Assembly: GCF_027595985.1 (NCBI RefSeq)
Contig: NC_073307.1
Span: 11,724,432 to 11,788,431 of the forward strand
DNA: 64,000 bases
Origin: Sorex araneus
Taxonomy: Eukaryota > Chordata > Mammalia > Eulipotyphla > Soricidae
Reading direction: 5' to 3'
The notes beneath the pieces were generated by a model. It saw only the letters and a program-made list of their open reading frames with translations, had not been told where the DNA came from and did not search any database. Positions 22,361 to 33,889 of this stretch are shown here, piece by piece. The first letter of the stretch is position 1; every line of letters begins with the position of its first letter. The translations under genes and the position numbers were made by a program.

Positions 22361-23537
22361 TGAGAATCATTTAGACAAACATGTAAACTCAGTCTTCTTG
22401 CTTACCACAGTCTGCTCTGAAGCAGCAACTGCCTGCATGCTCAAAAATGCTCATCATCCTTCATCTCCCCTGAGGAAATTAGCTTTCAAGGGTCAAACAG
22501 TGAAGGGAGGTCCCCTCAGTTATTTACTCTGCCATATTTCCATGCTGATGGCAATATTTCTACTGTAAACAACCACCAGCACCCAAAAAATTTGAGTTAT
22601 TTATGTTTTAATAGATTGAGATGAGATGATGAGTCCACTAAACAAAACTGTTAAAATCACCATTTTGGAGAGTCAAATAAATACAACTGAACAACTCAGC
22701 TTTGAAGTCAATGTGAAAAACATACTAGATGCATGTACTGAAAGAAGGAAAAGCAAGAGTTCGTAGCTACCAGGTCTCATTCACAGGGCAGGTGTTATGG
22801 TACTCAGAGCAGCCACGTGCAAAGGCACGGGACTTCTCAGTCATCTTTGAAGCCCCGCCCAATCCTAGAAGACACGCATACTGTCAACATTATATTCTTC
22901 TGATGGGTATTATGCCCTTCTCAAAGTTACAGAAATACACACGAGAAGTAATGTGATTTACAGCTAGCTTTGTATAGAATTCCTTTTTCATTCCTTAAAA
23001 TATGAAACTTCCTCAGGAAGAAATGAAATGCTTATTTCAATGTTTATAGCTATAATATTCTTGTCATTCACATTGAATGAAAATTACTGAAAACATTTTT
23101 TCTCTGAGTTTTTTAAAATAAAAAAAAACTGGATATAATTCTGATAGTAGCATGGTACCTCATATGTACAACAATAAACTGTGATAAGAAAATGAAGTGT
23201 TCAGGTCTGGTGATTTTAGGTTTTGATTTTTGTTGCCTGAGACAGAGTGGGAGGTTGGTAGAGAGTACAGAGACCACTGATATAATGGAAAATGGAGAGA
23301 CACATGGAAAATAAGTTTAATAGTATAACCTTTCATAGAGCCTTCTAATAATGTCAGTGAGTTCTTTTATTCAATTCTAATGAATGTAAAACAGTTCCCA
23401 TGGAATCCTAAAATAAGAAAGTAAGAGAATAGGGTAGCTTTTGCCTAACAGACTTGAGAAATGGAAGGAATCTGCATCTTTCAGTATCTGCTGCCCACAA
23501 ATTGGTCCTTTCTTTAGAACTTACAATATGTTAAGTT

Positions 23538-23708
23538 TGGACTAGAGAGACAGGAGAGTGGGTAAGGCACTTGCCTTAAATGCAGCCAATCAGGGCTTGA
23601 TCCCCAGAGCTATATGTGTTCCCCAGAGCCACACCAGGAGATACCCCTTAGCTCAGTGACTGGAGCAAGCCCTTAGCACAGCTAGGTGGGGGCCAAAAAA
23701 TAAAAATT
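23538..23708 (+). mobile_element. SINE-A, degenerate
   Basis: It reads from 'ggactagagagacaggagag' to 'gtgggggccaaaaaataaaa', followed by a CA-rich tail expansion. Confidence 0.72.
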
Positions 23709-23711
23709 TAT

Positions 23712-23776
23712 ACACGCACATACACACATACACACACGCGCACATACACACATACACACATACACACACATATATA
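23712..23776 (+). repeat. CA/TACA-rich microsatellite after a SINE tail
   Basis: Imperfect (CACATA/CACA)n directly downstream of the SINE-A at 23538. Confidence 0.9.
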
Positions 23777-23975
23777 ACCTGGAGTTCCTTTTATTTAAAA
23801 ATATTATCATCATGGATGGCAGGTTAATTTAGATATATAAAAATACTATGCTATCCAGAGACATTGTTACTACAATTTTGAGGAAATACATTTAAGTCCA
23901 TAACTCCAAGGCTTGCTAACAGGAAGGCAGTAAATTACTCAAATATTTCAGAATGCTGCATGCATAAGACCTGTG

Positions 23976-23977
<2 letters not shown>

Positions 23978-24027
<50 letters not shown>

Positions 24028-24048
24028 CAAACACATACACACACACAG
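23978..24048 (+). repeat. (CA)n microsatellite
   Basis: A long CA run to about 24025, then an interrupted CA-rich end. Confidence 0.96.
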
Positions 24049-24672
24049 TTACTTCAGTACAAAAGCATTTTGTGCATTTCAAATTACCCTCCTGACTCAG
24101 GTCTACACTGCCCAAGTGGCCTCGCCTCGGATACCGCCTAGCACAGAGTTTCAGCATGTCTTCTTGGGAGTCACATTCCTGCCCTCACCACTCATCTCCC
24201 AGGTGTTCACAGTCGGAGGAAGAGCAATGAGTACTTGGATGAAAATATTCAGGAAATTATTTCTATATTGGCTTGAAATATCATCTTCTTTTTACCTAAA
24301 AGTGAGGGAATTTTTCATTCAAGCCATCAATTTGACTTCTGAGGATGAAAACGGATGGCAGAGTGCGACTTTGGTTCCATGTAGGATAACATAGCCTCTG
24401 ATAATTTAGGTTTATTGGGTTACTCCTGTTACAATGCTCCCATTCCTCTGTGTTTATTTGTAGCTTCTTTCTTAGTGTTCTGTTGACTTGTAAATATTGT
24501 TTTTCTCTTCTCCTTGAGTCCTTTGCATAGTTTATTCAGAGCCATGTCCTTTTTTGTATAGACACAAGAAGACAATATTATGCTTTTGTAACTTGGGACT
24601 TAATTGGCTTCAAATATTATTCATTCCCAGGCATCTGCTTTCTCCGAGTAAGCCTCAGTTGCCGTCAGTTCC

Positions 24673-25413
24673 TAGCACCCTAAAAGCAGGGTCCTGACGA
24701 GGGACAGGATGGATCCAGGGTAAGCGGTGAGTTATGTGCTACCCTGGCATCGAGATGGGCCTGGCCAAAGTGCCTAATTCTTAACTATAAGTTAAGAGCT
24801 TGATCGTGGGCAAATGCTGTCATGATCCAAAAGTAATGATGAGACTAGGACCCTGCTAGGAATAGGAAAGACTAATCTGGCCTGAGCACTGTAGTCTGAG
24901 ATTGAGATGGCCCCAGGAGAGCAATTCTATAAGCTTTAATGCATTTCTTATTGTGTTCATACAAAATGATTAATATTATGAATGCTTGTATGTTTGCTGG
25001 ATGAGGAGAAGAGAAACACACTCATGGGACCCCGCCTTTGGGTGGATCCTCCTGCTGAAAGAGAATCAGTCCTAGGAGAAGCATCCCCTAAGGGAAAGGA
25101 ACCTTACCCCTATTGATTGTGACCACACCTATGTGTACGCCCCAACCCCCTCATTCTGGGGGGATTTAATTAGGTGGTTAAGAGTGGTTGGGGGGCCAGA
25201 TCCAGAGACAGATCAAGAACCGGGAGAGAAGCAGAGAGAGAGAATGAAATAAACTGATCGAGCAACCAGTTTGGCCTTCTTCCTTCCGTCGCCTGCCCTT
25301 GACCAACAGCCACACACAGTGGTTCCAGAGCACCAAACATGGGCGGTGAGACAGAGCCCCCTGGAGAGCCCGAGAGTGCACACGCCCGTTCGGCGAGACT
25401 TTAGTTTTTTACA
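24673..25413 (+). mobile_element. Candidate solo LTR of an endogenous retrovirus
   Basis: About 740 bp with an LTR-like layout: AATAAA in 'atgaaataaactgatc' near 25249, a GC-richer U5-like part after it, and an end in TTTTTTACA. A 5-bp duplication GTTCC (24668-24672 and 25414-25418) would fit. The proposed 5' end begins TA rather than TG, so the left border is uncertain. No retroviral coding sequence is seen. Confidence 0.4.
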
Positions 25414-25691
25414 GTTCCATTCCCAAGCACATACAGAATTTGCTTTGCATAAGCATCTCACCTGGGGCCACTTTCACATGCCCATGCTACCACTAGTTTT
25501 TGCCATTCACTGCCAATTTGTCTCCAGACATTCCTTCTATCTTTAGCACTTTTAAAAACTGCCCCAACATAGAATCAGTTCACTCATCATTTAACTATAT
25601 GGATCTTAGGTGCACCCTTTGCACCTTCTTCCCTTAATCCTATGACTACCTTAATCTTTGTATTTTTATTTCTCAGTCTGCTTCCATTATT

Positions 25692-25917
25692 GGGGCTAGA
25701 GAGATAGCACAGTGGTAGGGTATTCGCCTTTCATGCGGCCCCTCTCGGAGAGTCCGGCAAGCTACCGAGAGTATCGCACGCCCACATAACAGAGCCTGGC
25801 AAGCTACCCGTGGCGTATTGGATATGCCAAAAACAGTAACAATAAGTCTCACAATGAGAGACGTGACTGGTGTCCGATGGAACAAATCAATGAGCAGCGG
25901 AATGACAGTGACAGTGA
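25692..25917 (+). mobile_element. SINE-R lacking its B box
   Basis: Complete SINE-R except that about 20 bp with the GGTTCGA B box are missing between 'catgcggc' and 'ccctctcggagag'. A perfect 11-bp duplication CTTCCATTATT lies at 25681-25691 and 25918-25928. The tail is GACAGTGACAGTGA. Confidence 0.93.
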
Positions 25918-26576
25918 CTTCCATTATTAGAAAGGCAAAGATTAACAAATCCCTAAAACTGGGACGACCTACATTTTCACCATCTCTTCCAGATTCTCTC
26001 TTAAAAAGTGAAGTAATGAAGCATGTCAGTAAGTATTTAACAAGATATAAGCTTGCCAGATTTTAGGTCAAATTTTTTATCTGACCAGCCATCCCTTTCA
26101 AGGAAGTCAAAGCATATTTCACAAATTTATACACATAGCACACAAAGCCTCCAAGATATTCTTTGGATGAATGCATCTACCCACATTTTATCATACAGAA
26201 AATAGAATTAAGGCAAATGAAATGTGAAACATTTGCAAAGCACACAGATTCTGTGACAAACCTTACATAAAACTGTCTGCATCAAGCTGCTTCTTTGTTA
26301 TGAGGGGGTAAATTAAATGCAGGAAGTGCCTGCTGTCCCCACCGCTGATGCCAGAATGCGCTAGTTCCAATCAATAACTGAAATGGAAACCAGATCTTAT
26401 TCTGAGTTATTATGCATAATTTATACAGTTGGACGAGAGAAGGCTTGTCTTCTTTCCTCTGTTTAGTAAATAACGCTCTGAATATGATTTTTTTTGTTTC
26501 AACCACCATAAACAGAAATGCAAGCTTGAAATTTGCACTCTTAGGGTTCTAGCGTATTATTTCAGAATTTATCTCC

Positions 26577-26668
26577 TTCACTGTCATTGTCACTGTCATC
26601 CCATTGGTCATTGATTTGCTCGAGTGGGCACCAGTAACGTCTCCATTGTGAGATTTGTTACTGTTTCA
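26577..26668 (-). mobile_element. SINE-R, 5'-truncated
   Basis: Only the RTE-derived tail and the adjoining 'ctccattgtgagatttgtta' remain. Confidence 0.88.
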
Positions 26669-26721
26669 AGAAAACAAAAATTTTAAAGGCCCACAAAACA
26701 ATATACCATCAAAATAGTGCA

Positions 26722-27018
26722 GTCCCTGGGTATGACGGCCTAGCTACTGGAAAATGGGAAATCTGGGCGGAAAAGGCCCAGTCCGATCCAAGCAGGCTTG
26801 GAGGTCTCAGCCCCGGTCCCACACACCTGGGTTCCTCTGCTGGTCCCTTCATGCGTGAGGCTTGTCCGAATGTATGGAGAGGGGCCTTGAGCATGGCTGT
26901 GGCTAGGTTCTGGAGGTCTTTGGCTGCCGGGACCTCTGCTCAGGGCGGGGAGGGAAGCCGGAGCCCATCCCCTCCAAGGGGTCCCGGGGAAGACAGCCAA
27001 GCATGCGGGCAAGATATA
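26722..27018 (-). repeat. Unnamed interspersed repeat, copy 1
   Basis: This GC-rich segment is the reverse complement of a related segment at 55411-55708: both contain 'aaagacctccagaaccy' in the reading orientation, 'accagcagaggaacccaggt' and 'ccattttccagtagctaag'-like blocks in the same order. I do not recognise the family. Confidence 0.7.
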
Positions 27019-27138
27019 TAAATAATATAATATTATAAATTATAAAATATATTATAAATAATATAAAACAAAAATATCCAAAATAGATAAGTAAACCCAA
27101 TAAATTAAATTATAATAAAATTAAATTACATTAATTTA

Positions 27139-28101
27139 GACTATTCATTTGTGGGATATAAAAATGTCTCTATATAGTATGAGACTAATGTCCAAGGCCA
27201 GGGTAAACAGGGTTCAGGATGACTGGTCAATCGTTGGAAGCTTTCCATGTTATGCCCAAATTTCAGATTCCCAGTTACGGAGAGACCAAGTCCACACACG
27301 ATAACGCAAAAGCAAAGGAACTTTATTGCTAGCTCAAGTTAGGATCCAAGTCTCATCCAGCGCAGCGGAGTCTTGACAAGAACTCCGACTCCAAGTCACA
27401 AGCAGATTATATAGGTTTCAAGGTTAAGCAAGCAGAAGAATCAAGCAACAGTGGGCAGCAATTGGTCAACATTTGATAACGGTTGATCAGTTTGTGGTTG
27501 TTCAAAAAAAAAGGGGGGGGGGGAGACATAGTGTCCCTCATGACCAGTCAGATGCTCTAGCAGTTCCGTCTTTGGGCAGGTTACTCAACTGCGAGCTTAC
27601 CAGAAATTGCAAGTTCAGTTTTTGGGAAACAGAAACTTAGACCTAGTCAAAACTTTTAATGTTAGCTGTCATGGCGTCAGTTTCATCCTTACAGCCACAG
27701 GAGTATGTAGGGGAGAAAGGACAGTTAGGATAGAGAAGGGACCAACTGGACAAAATAGTTGGAAATGATCATTTTGGACAGAAACTGTGTGCTGAAAGTA
27801 GGTAAACGGATATACCTGATAACCTTTCATTATCTATATTGCAAACTATAAGGTCCAAAAGGAGAGAAAGGAAGACAGACAGACAAACAGAGAAAGAGAC
27901 AGAGAGAAGAAAATTGCCTACGTTAGTGCCAGCCAGTGGGGTGGGGAGCAGGACTGTTGGTGGTGGGAAAAGTACACTGGTGTAGGGACGGGTGTTGGAA
28001 CATGATATGACTGAAACCCAATCATGAACAACTTTGTAAATATGTATATCACTGTGACTCAATAAAAATGAATTTTAAATCAGTAAAAAATAATAATGAT
28101 G
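27139..28101 (+). mobile_element. L1 3' end carrying a nested LTR
   Basis: L1 3' UTR lies at 27139-27247 and 27694-28101, interrupted by the LTR at 27248-27693. A perfect 15-bp duplication AATTACATTAATTTA at 27124-27138 and 28102-28116 encloses the whole. The 3' part matches the L1 at 32405-33150. Confidence 0.85.
27248..27693 (-). mobile_element. Solo LTR of an endogenous retrovirus, nested in L1
   Basis: A 446-bp element that begins TGTTATGCCC and ends CCTTACA on the plus strand. On the minus strand it has a TATA-type CTATATAATCTG, then AATAAAGTTCC about 80 bp later, then a U5-like end, the usual LTR order. No internal retroviral genes are present. The host L1 sequence continues on both sides with TCCA/GCCA at the joints, compatible with a 4-bp duplication with one change. 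Confidence 0.72.
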
Positions 28102-28147
28102 AATTACATTAATTTAAATTAAGATTGGAGTAAACAGAGTCAAGCAG

Positions 28148-28307
28148 TGGGAAGAGGGTTGGGCCATACCCACCAGTGCTCAGGGCTTACTCCTAGCTCT
28201 GTGCTCAGGGATCACTCCTGGTGGGGCTCGAAGGACTATCTGGGATGCTGGGGATGAAACTCGTGAGGCCTCGTGCTCCCTCCCTACTGTTCTATCTCCC
28301 CAGCCCC
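28148..28307 (-). mobile_element. SINE-A
   Basis: It contains 'agtgctcagggcttactcct' and 'tgtgctcagggatcactcct', and ends 'tctatctccccagcccc'. Confidence 0.82.
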
Positions 28308-28502
28308 TCCTCCACAATTTTTCACTTGTACCATCCAACCCCATTTTTTCAAGCATCAATGAGCACATATCAAGTACCAAGGGCTACCACAGGTAGGAAT
28401 GGTATTGCATGCTTGCTCTCTGGTAGACTCGTAAATATTTCATTCCTTCAATAGATTTGTCTACCTTGGTACACTCCACATAAAAACATGTATCAATTTA
28501 GG

Positions 28503-28663
28503 AATAGCCACAGAGACAGCTCAGGGGGTTGGGTGCTTATCTGCATGCAATGAGAACAGGCACTACCTATGGTCCCCAGCCTGTCAGGTGTGATCCCTGA
28601 GCACAGAGCAAGTGGCAACCCCTACGCACCACTGGGATGGTTCCAAAACAAAAGAAAAAACTA
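28503..28663 (+). mobile_element. SINE-A, degenerate
   Basis: The head 'cacagagacagctcaggggg' is followed by the SINE-A middle and an A-rich tail. Confidence 0.68.
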
Positions 28664-29057
28664 TCAATTTAAATGATTCAGACAGTAAAACCTGAATTAA
28701 ATCTCTGCCTGATCAATTTACACTTAAAATCAAGTTTTCACAGAGGAAGGCCCATGATATTGCAATTAAATCCTTACTTATCTATGCTGGGGAAAGTTGT
28801 TCTTTTCCAGCAGATAATAAAAGTTTCAGTATTCACCCTAGATATGTATTATAACTGGGGATTTGAGAGCATGTTTGTAAAGCCATCACATAGGCAGATA
28901 TTTTCATATTATTATCCACACATTCACAATGATTGAAAATATTTCATTCAAAACTAAGGGTTTTAAAAACCCAACTAACAGGATAACAGAGCCACCTAGT
29001 GGCCTCTACAAAATTGGAAGGATGCTTCCTGAATTTTTTTATTCTACCTAAATAAAG

Positions 29058-29135
29058 TTTCTAAGAGTGATCAATCCCTAAATTCAGATCCAGGAGTTAG
29101 CCCAGGTATGGCCCCCAAACAAAACAAAACCAAAT
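29058..29135 (+). mobile_element. SINE-A, 3' part only
   Basis: It contains 'agatccaggagttagcccag' and 'gtatggcccccaaacaaaac'. Confidence 0.6.
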
Positions 29136-29284
29136 AATGAACTAACTGAACCAGCGGTACTAAAATAAGCTACTATCAATCTAAGAACAGAAATACTTCT
29201 TCCTTCTTAAAAAAAAAACAATCAGACCATGCAGCTGTGACTACAAAGATGACGGCAGCTTGTCTTGAAGACAACCCTTTCCTC

Positions 29285-29360
29285 TTCACAGTGACCGAAG
29301 CCAGGTTAGCTGCATGCAAGACAAGTGCCCTAGACTCTGTACTCTCTCTCTGGCCTCCTG
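29285..29360 (-). mobile_element. SINE-A, head part only
   Basis: It contains 'gctgcatgcaagacaagtgc' and ends 'ctctctctggcc'. Confidence 0.5.
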
Positions 29361-29740
29361 TTAGTGAATTAGTTTAAAACCAGTAGATATTAATTATAGC
29401 TAGAAAAAAATTTAACCATCAAATATTAGTTGATATCAAAGAAGAAAGATAATTTTCCTCTTTTTTTCTACTTATTTTTAATCTTGTTTTGAACTTCAGC
29501 AATACATTCATTAAAATCTTTGCTAAATTTATTTTCAGTCTTATTTTTGAACTTTAGAAATATATTCAGCTTTAATTAAAATCTTTGCAGAACAAACATC
29601 TTTCTGAAATTTACAGTAAATTGGAGACTAAAAGAAAAATTATGTGACTGCACAGAGCAGCATAGATTCTAATATTTGACTCAACATGGTCAACTACAAG
29701 TTAGTTATTCTATAATTTTCTATTTGGTAATCAAATGCTT

Positions 29741-29990
29741 TGGACTGGAGTGATAGCACAGCGGGTAGGGTATTTGCCTTGGACAAGGCTGATCCAGATT
29801 TGATTCCTCCATCCCTCTTGGAGAGCCCAGCAAGCTACTGAGAGTATCCCACGCACAAGGCAGAGCCTGGCAAGCTACCCGTGGCTTATTCGAAGTGCCA
29901 AAAACAGTAACAAGTCTCACAATGGAGACGTTACTGGTGCCCACTCGAGCAAATCGATGAGCAACGGGATGACAGTGACACTGCTACAGT
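29741..29990 (+). mobile_element. SINE-R, full length
   Basis: The best full-length copy, about 248 bp: head with A-box-like TAGCACAGCGG, B-box-like AGATTTGATTCC, the 'tcttggagagcccagcaagc' middle, 'caaaaacagtaacaagtctc' and the RTE end 'gagacgttactggtgcccac' with 'gagcaaatcgatgagcaacg'. Confidence 0.94.
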
Positions 29991-31409
29991 GCAAACATAA
30001 GTTTATTATTTCATTAACAGAGATTACAGATCACTAATATAAATTATAGACATATCATTATGGATGAGGGAGCAAATAATTTTGGATCTGAGTACCACTG
30101 TAAGTATTTCGTGTCATGAAATACCTATAGTGTAAAATAATTAAAAAAATAAATTAGTAATTACTAAAATTTCAAATTATTTCTATATATATATTTTATA
30201 TTTTACACATATTAGCATATAAATACTCCAAAAGAACAACCATATCTTCCATTTTGGTGTAACATATTGACATATTAAATGTGGAACAAACTTTCTTTTA
30301 CATAAAGGCATGCTACTGGGAAAAAATCAGTAGTAAATGGATTCAACTAAGTGTCCTAAAGCATCTTGGAAGAACAGTAATATGGTAAGAAGAGTAAGAG
30401 AGATTTTGAGAAGTGAGTATGGATGCAAAATCTTACTCACACACATTTCTACAACCACATCAGGCAATAACACTTATGATATCAGAGGCAATGTAAGCAA
30501 CAACTGAACAACTCTACAGTTTGTCATGCTAAACCATAAATGCCTCAAAGTGTTGCCTGCTGAATTCCCTGAATATCTACATACAGGTATATGTCATCAT
30601 TCATGGTGACATTTAGTCTCCAAATGTAACTCAGCTCCAAATGCCTTTGATCTACCCTCATTTAAAAATGAATGATACGACTTACCTTTCCAATGTCCCT
30701 CATTCAACATATACTGTAATCTATCTGGTCTAAATTCCATGATAACCACTCATTTGCATTCATTCCCCTTCCCTTCTTGGCAAGCTGCAACCCTTGATGA
30801 TTTCAAGTCTATTAGGTTCACATCCACACCTAGTCAACTGAACTTGGTGTAGAAAAGATATACAATAAGTTCCCCCCTACTACAACTCTATTCATACTCT
30901 CAAACCTTTCCTCTCCTCTATTACACAATGCCACCTAGTCAGTCATCCCCAACATTGCTAACACTATGGAGAAGGGAAAAGATTTTAAAAAATGACATTC
31001 AGAAGATACTGTTACTAAATTCACTCACCTACCAGCATTGGTACAAATACTGCTGATCCTGTAAATGAATTGGCTGCACTCAGCTAACTCTTGCTTTGAG
31101 TTACAACATGCCAACTCTTCAATCAAGAAGTTCTCCCCATCCTGCATCCATTTTCCCAATCCTAGTGAATCTTTCTGATGTGAATGTAAACAAGCTTTAC
31201 ATTGATCACTAGTTTTAAAACAATAATAATAGTACTTCTGATCCTACATCTCTTTCCCTCTCTAGTAGCAGCTCAAACAAGTTATCCGAGCCTATTCTCA
31301 TCCTCTCATTTCTCCAGAATTGCTCTCAACAATGTCCCAAGTGATATTCATGCTGCCAATTTCAATGGCTATTTCTCAACGACAATATTGTACCATGCAC
31401 AGTCTGTCA

Positions 31410-31585
31410 TTTCTCTTTTGGAACCACACTCAGTGATGTGTAGGGGGACTCCTGGCTCTGTACTCAGAAATTTCTCCTGGTGGTACTAAGGGATTCTGAG
31501 GAGTGGGGGGTAGGGGGGTGGTGAACCTGGGTGGTCTGCGTGCAAGGCAAGCACCCTACCAGACATACTATCTCTCCAGCTCCTG
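31410..31585 (-). mobile_element. SINE-A
   Basis: It reads from 'ggaaccacactcagtgatgt' to 'tactatctctccagctcc'. Confidence 0.82.
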
Positions 31586-32404
31586 TCATTTCCCTTTTCT
31601 TTGAAAAACTTTCTCAGCCCATTTCAGATCCCACAGCCTCTCTCAGTATCTCAGTTAAATCTATTTTAGCGGCTCCATACTGATATTCCCAAGGGCTACT
31701 ACTCATACCTACACTTTTCTCATGTATCCTATATCCAGTCTATCATCAAATATTTTAATTCTATATAAATAAACCCAGAATTGAATTCTTTTTCTCCAAT
31801 GCTACCACTAACTCCAAACCATCTTCTCATCTATATTTTTTTCACTAGTCTAACAGATGTTCCTATTTAATCCCATTCCAATCACTATTCTGTTTGAACA
31901 TAATCTTCAAAAAAAAAAAAGTTACTCCTACATGGAAAATCACTTCTCTACTCAGAACTTTGCAGTGGCTACTAAAGTAACTTAAAAACAAAAGTCCAAG
32001 AAAACAATAACAACAACAACATAAACTAAAATCAGACAATTTATAAGGTCCTAATTGCTTTTCTAACTTCACTTCCCACTTTTTACGCTATTCAAGCTGA
32101 ATTGGTCTCACTTCTGTTCCAAGAAGATGCCATGTGTATGAGTCATGGATTGATGAATAACAAATTATCCTAAAACTTATTCTCCTAAGACAGCAGTTAT
32201 CTCATACTATGATTTTGAACCAGGAACTTGGTTGTTGCATTATTGGACTCTGCTTCAGTCAACATCCAACATCTGGACTTCATTAAATATGGAGTGTAAT
32301 TAACGGTGTCAATGTTGGTTTCGGTGTCAATGCCCTATATATATGGCACTACAAATGTTAACAGTGGAAACTGGATAAAGGGTACATGGGAACTACCATG
32401 GTTG

Positions 32405-33150
32405 TAACTTCTATAGCTTCCCTGAGATACAGCAATTCCACTTCTGGAAATACACCCCTGGAGAGCTCAAAAAGAAATCTGCACTTACATGTTCTTTGCA
32501 GGAACTATTAACAATATCCAGATATTAGAAACAACCCAGGTGCCCAAGAACAGATAACTGGATAAAGAATCTACAATACATCTAACAATGGAATACTATG
32601 CAGCCACCAGGAAAATGAAGTCATGGAATTTGCTTACAAATAAATGGAGAGTACCATGCTGATGAAATGAGTCAGAGGAGAGGAACAGGCATAAAATGAT
32701 AGCAATCATTTGTGGGATATAAAAAACATTGTGAGATTATGGAAGGACAGTAGAAACCAGGGCCAGGAGGACCAGCCCATGGTTAGATGCTCGCCACAAA
32801 TGGGAAAAAGGGGACGCTTAGGATAGAGAAGAGACCATTATAGCGATGATAGTTGGAAATAATCACGCTGGACAAGAATTGAATGCCGAAAGCAGGTAAA
32901 GGGAGATACCTGATAACCTTTCAGCACCTGTACTGAAAACCATAATCCCCGAAAGGAGAGAAGTACCTGCCTTAGCGGTAGGCTGGGGGTAGGGAGGTAG
33001 AAATAAAACTGAGGGTTTTGATGATGGGAAAGTACCCTTGTGTACATTAGGTGAAGGGCCACATGTTGGAACATTGTATGATGGAAACCCAAACATGAAC
33101 ACCTCTGGACCTATGTATCTCATGATAGTTTAATTTTTAAAATACGTTGG
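32405..33150 (+). mobile_element. L1 3' end with ORF2 C-terminal remnant
   Basis: It includes degenerate ORF2 end wording ('acccaggtgcccaagaacag', 'atggaatactatgcagccac'), then the same 3' UTR as the L1 at 27139, ending 'tatctcatgatagtttaatt'. No clear duplication was found. Confidence 0.82.
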
Positions 33151-33475
33151 GGGAGGTGGGGAGTGCTAAACCCAGGAATGCTCAGGGCTTATTCTGGGTT
33201 GGCCCTAAGGGATCGCTGCGGGCGGGATTCGGAGAAGCAGGTGGGGGTCGAGGGGGCCAGTGCTCGGAAGCAGAGCCTTAGCGACGGGCCAGAGGACCGG
33301 GGGCACCTCTCGGGGGACGCCTGCGCCTCTCTCCTGCATCCACGGTCGGAGGCCGCGGGGGCTCCTCCGAAGGGAGAAAGCAAATCCCTAGAAACTGGCC
33401 CACCCACGTGTTAGGAAGAAAACCGTCCGTCCAGCCTGGTGCTTCCGCAACAAAGATAACGTCAAAATAGAAAAC

Positions 33476-33592
33476 TGTCACTGTCACTGTCACTGTCATC
33501 CCGCTGCTCATCGATTTCCTCGATCGGGCACCAGTAAGGTCTCCATTGTGAGACTTGTTACTGATTTTGGCATATCGAATACGCCACGGGTA
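33476..33592 (-). mobile_element. SINE-R, 5'-truncated, within the SNHG8 CpG island
   Basis: The RTE tail with three GTCACT repeats, 'tctccattgtgagacttgtt' and 'ggcatatcgaatacgccacg' are present; the head is missing. Confidence 0.9.
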
Positions 33593-33883
33593 AAAATTAA
33601 TAAAATTAAAAAAAAAAAACAAAACAGCCTTGGAATAGAGCACGAAGGCGTCCTCGCAGTGCCCCGCAAACGAGCGGAAAGGATTTCAAACTCCCGCGAG
33701 AACGTTGCGCCTGCCTCCTCCGCGCGTGCGTCCGAAACGGAGACCCCGGGCAGGGCGGAGCCGTCAGGCGGAACTGACGCAAGGGGCGGGCCCGAGCCGG
33801 AGCTGCGGAGGGGTGGGGGGGAGGGCGGATCCATGGAAGCCCCGCCCCCTAGTCCTCTTCGCCCGGAAGTGCGTCATCGGCGC

Positions 33884-33889
33884 TATAAG
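33884..33889 (+). promoter_or_regulatory. TATA-like box of SNHG8
   Basis: TATAAG lies 29 bp upstream of the pyrimidine run CCTTTCG at 33913, the proposed 5'TOP start. TATA plus TOP is usual for snoRNA host and ribosomal genes. Confidence 0.6.

Larger units (their letters stand above)
21626..33200. other. Intergenic region between NDST3 and SNHG8
   Basis: I see no coding exon here. It holds SINE-A and SINE-R copies, an L1 with a nested LTR, a second L1 3' end, a candidate LTR, CA repeats and one copy of an unnamed repeat. Stretches 22360-23537, 24050-24670, 26000-26570 and 29990-31405 show nothing I can name. Confidence 0.7.

Noticed and set aside
29741-29830. tRNA genes suggested by A and B boxes
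   Set aside because: The boxes belong to SINE heads; no full cloverleaf with anticodon stem and acceptor pairing is present.
30000-31400. A hidden gene in the 1.4-kb stretch without repeats
   Set aside because: The only open frame (31202-31489) starts with a signal-like hydrophobic stretch, but it ends inside a SINE-A and has no splice or family support.
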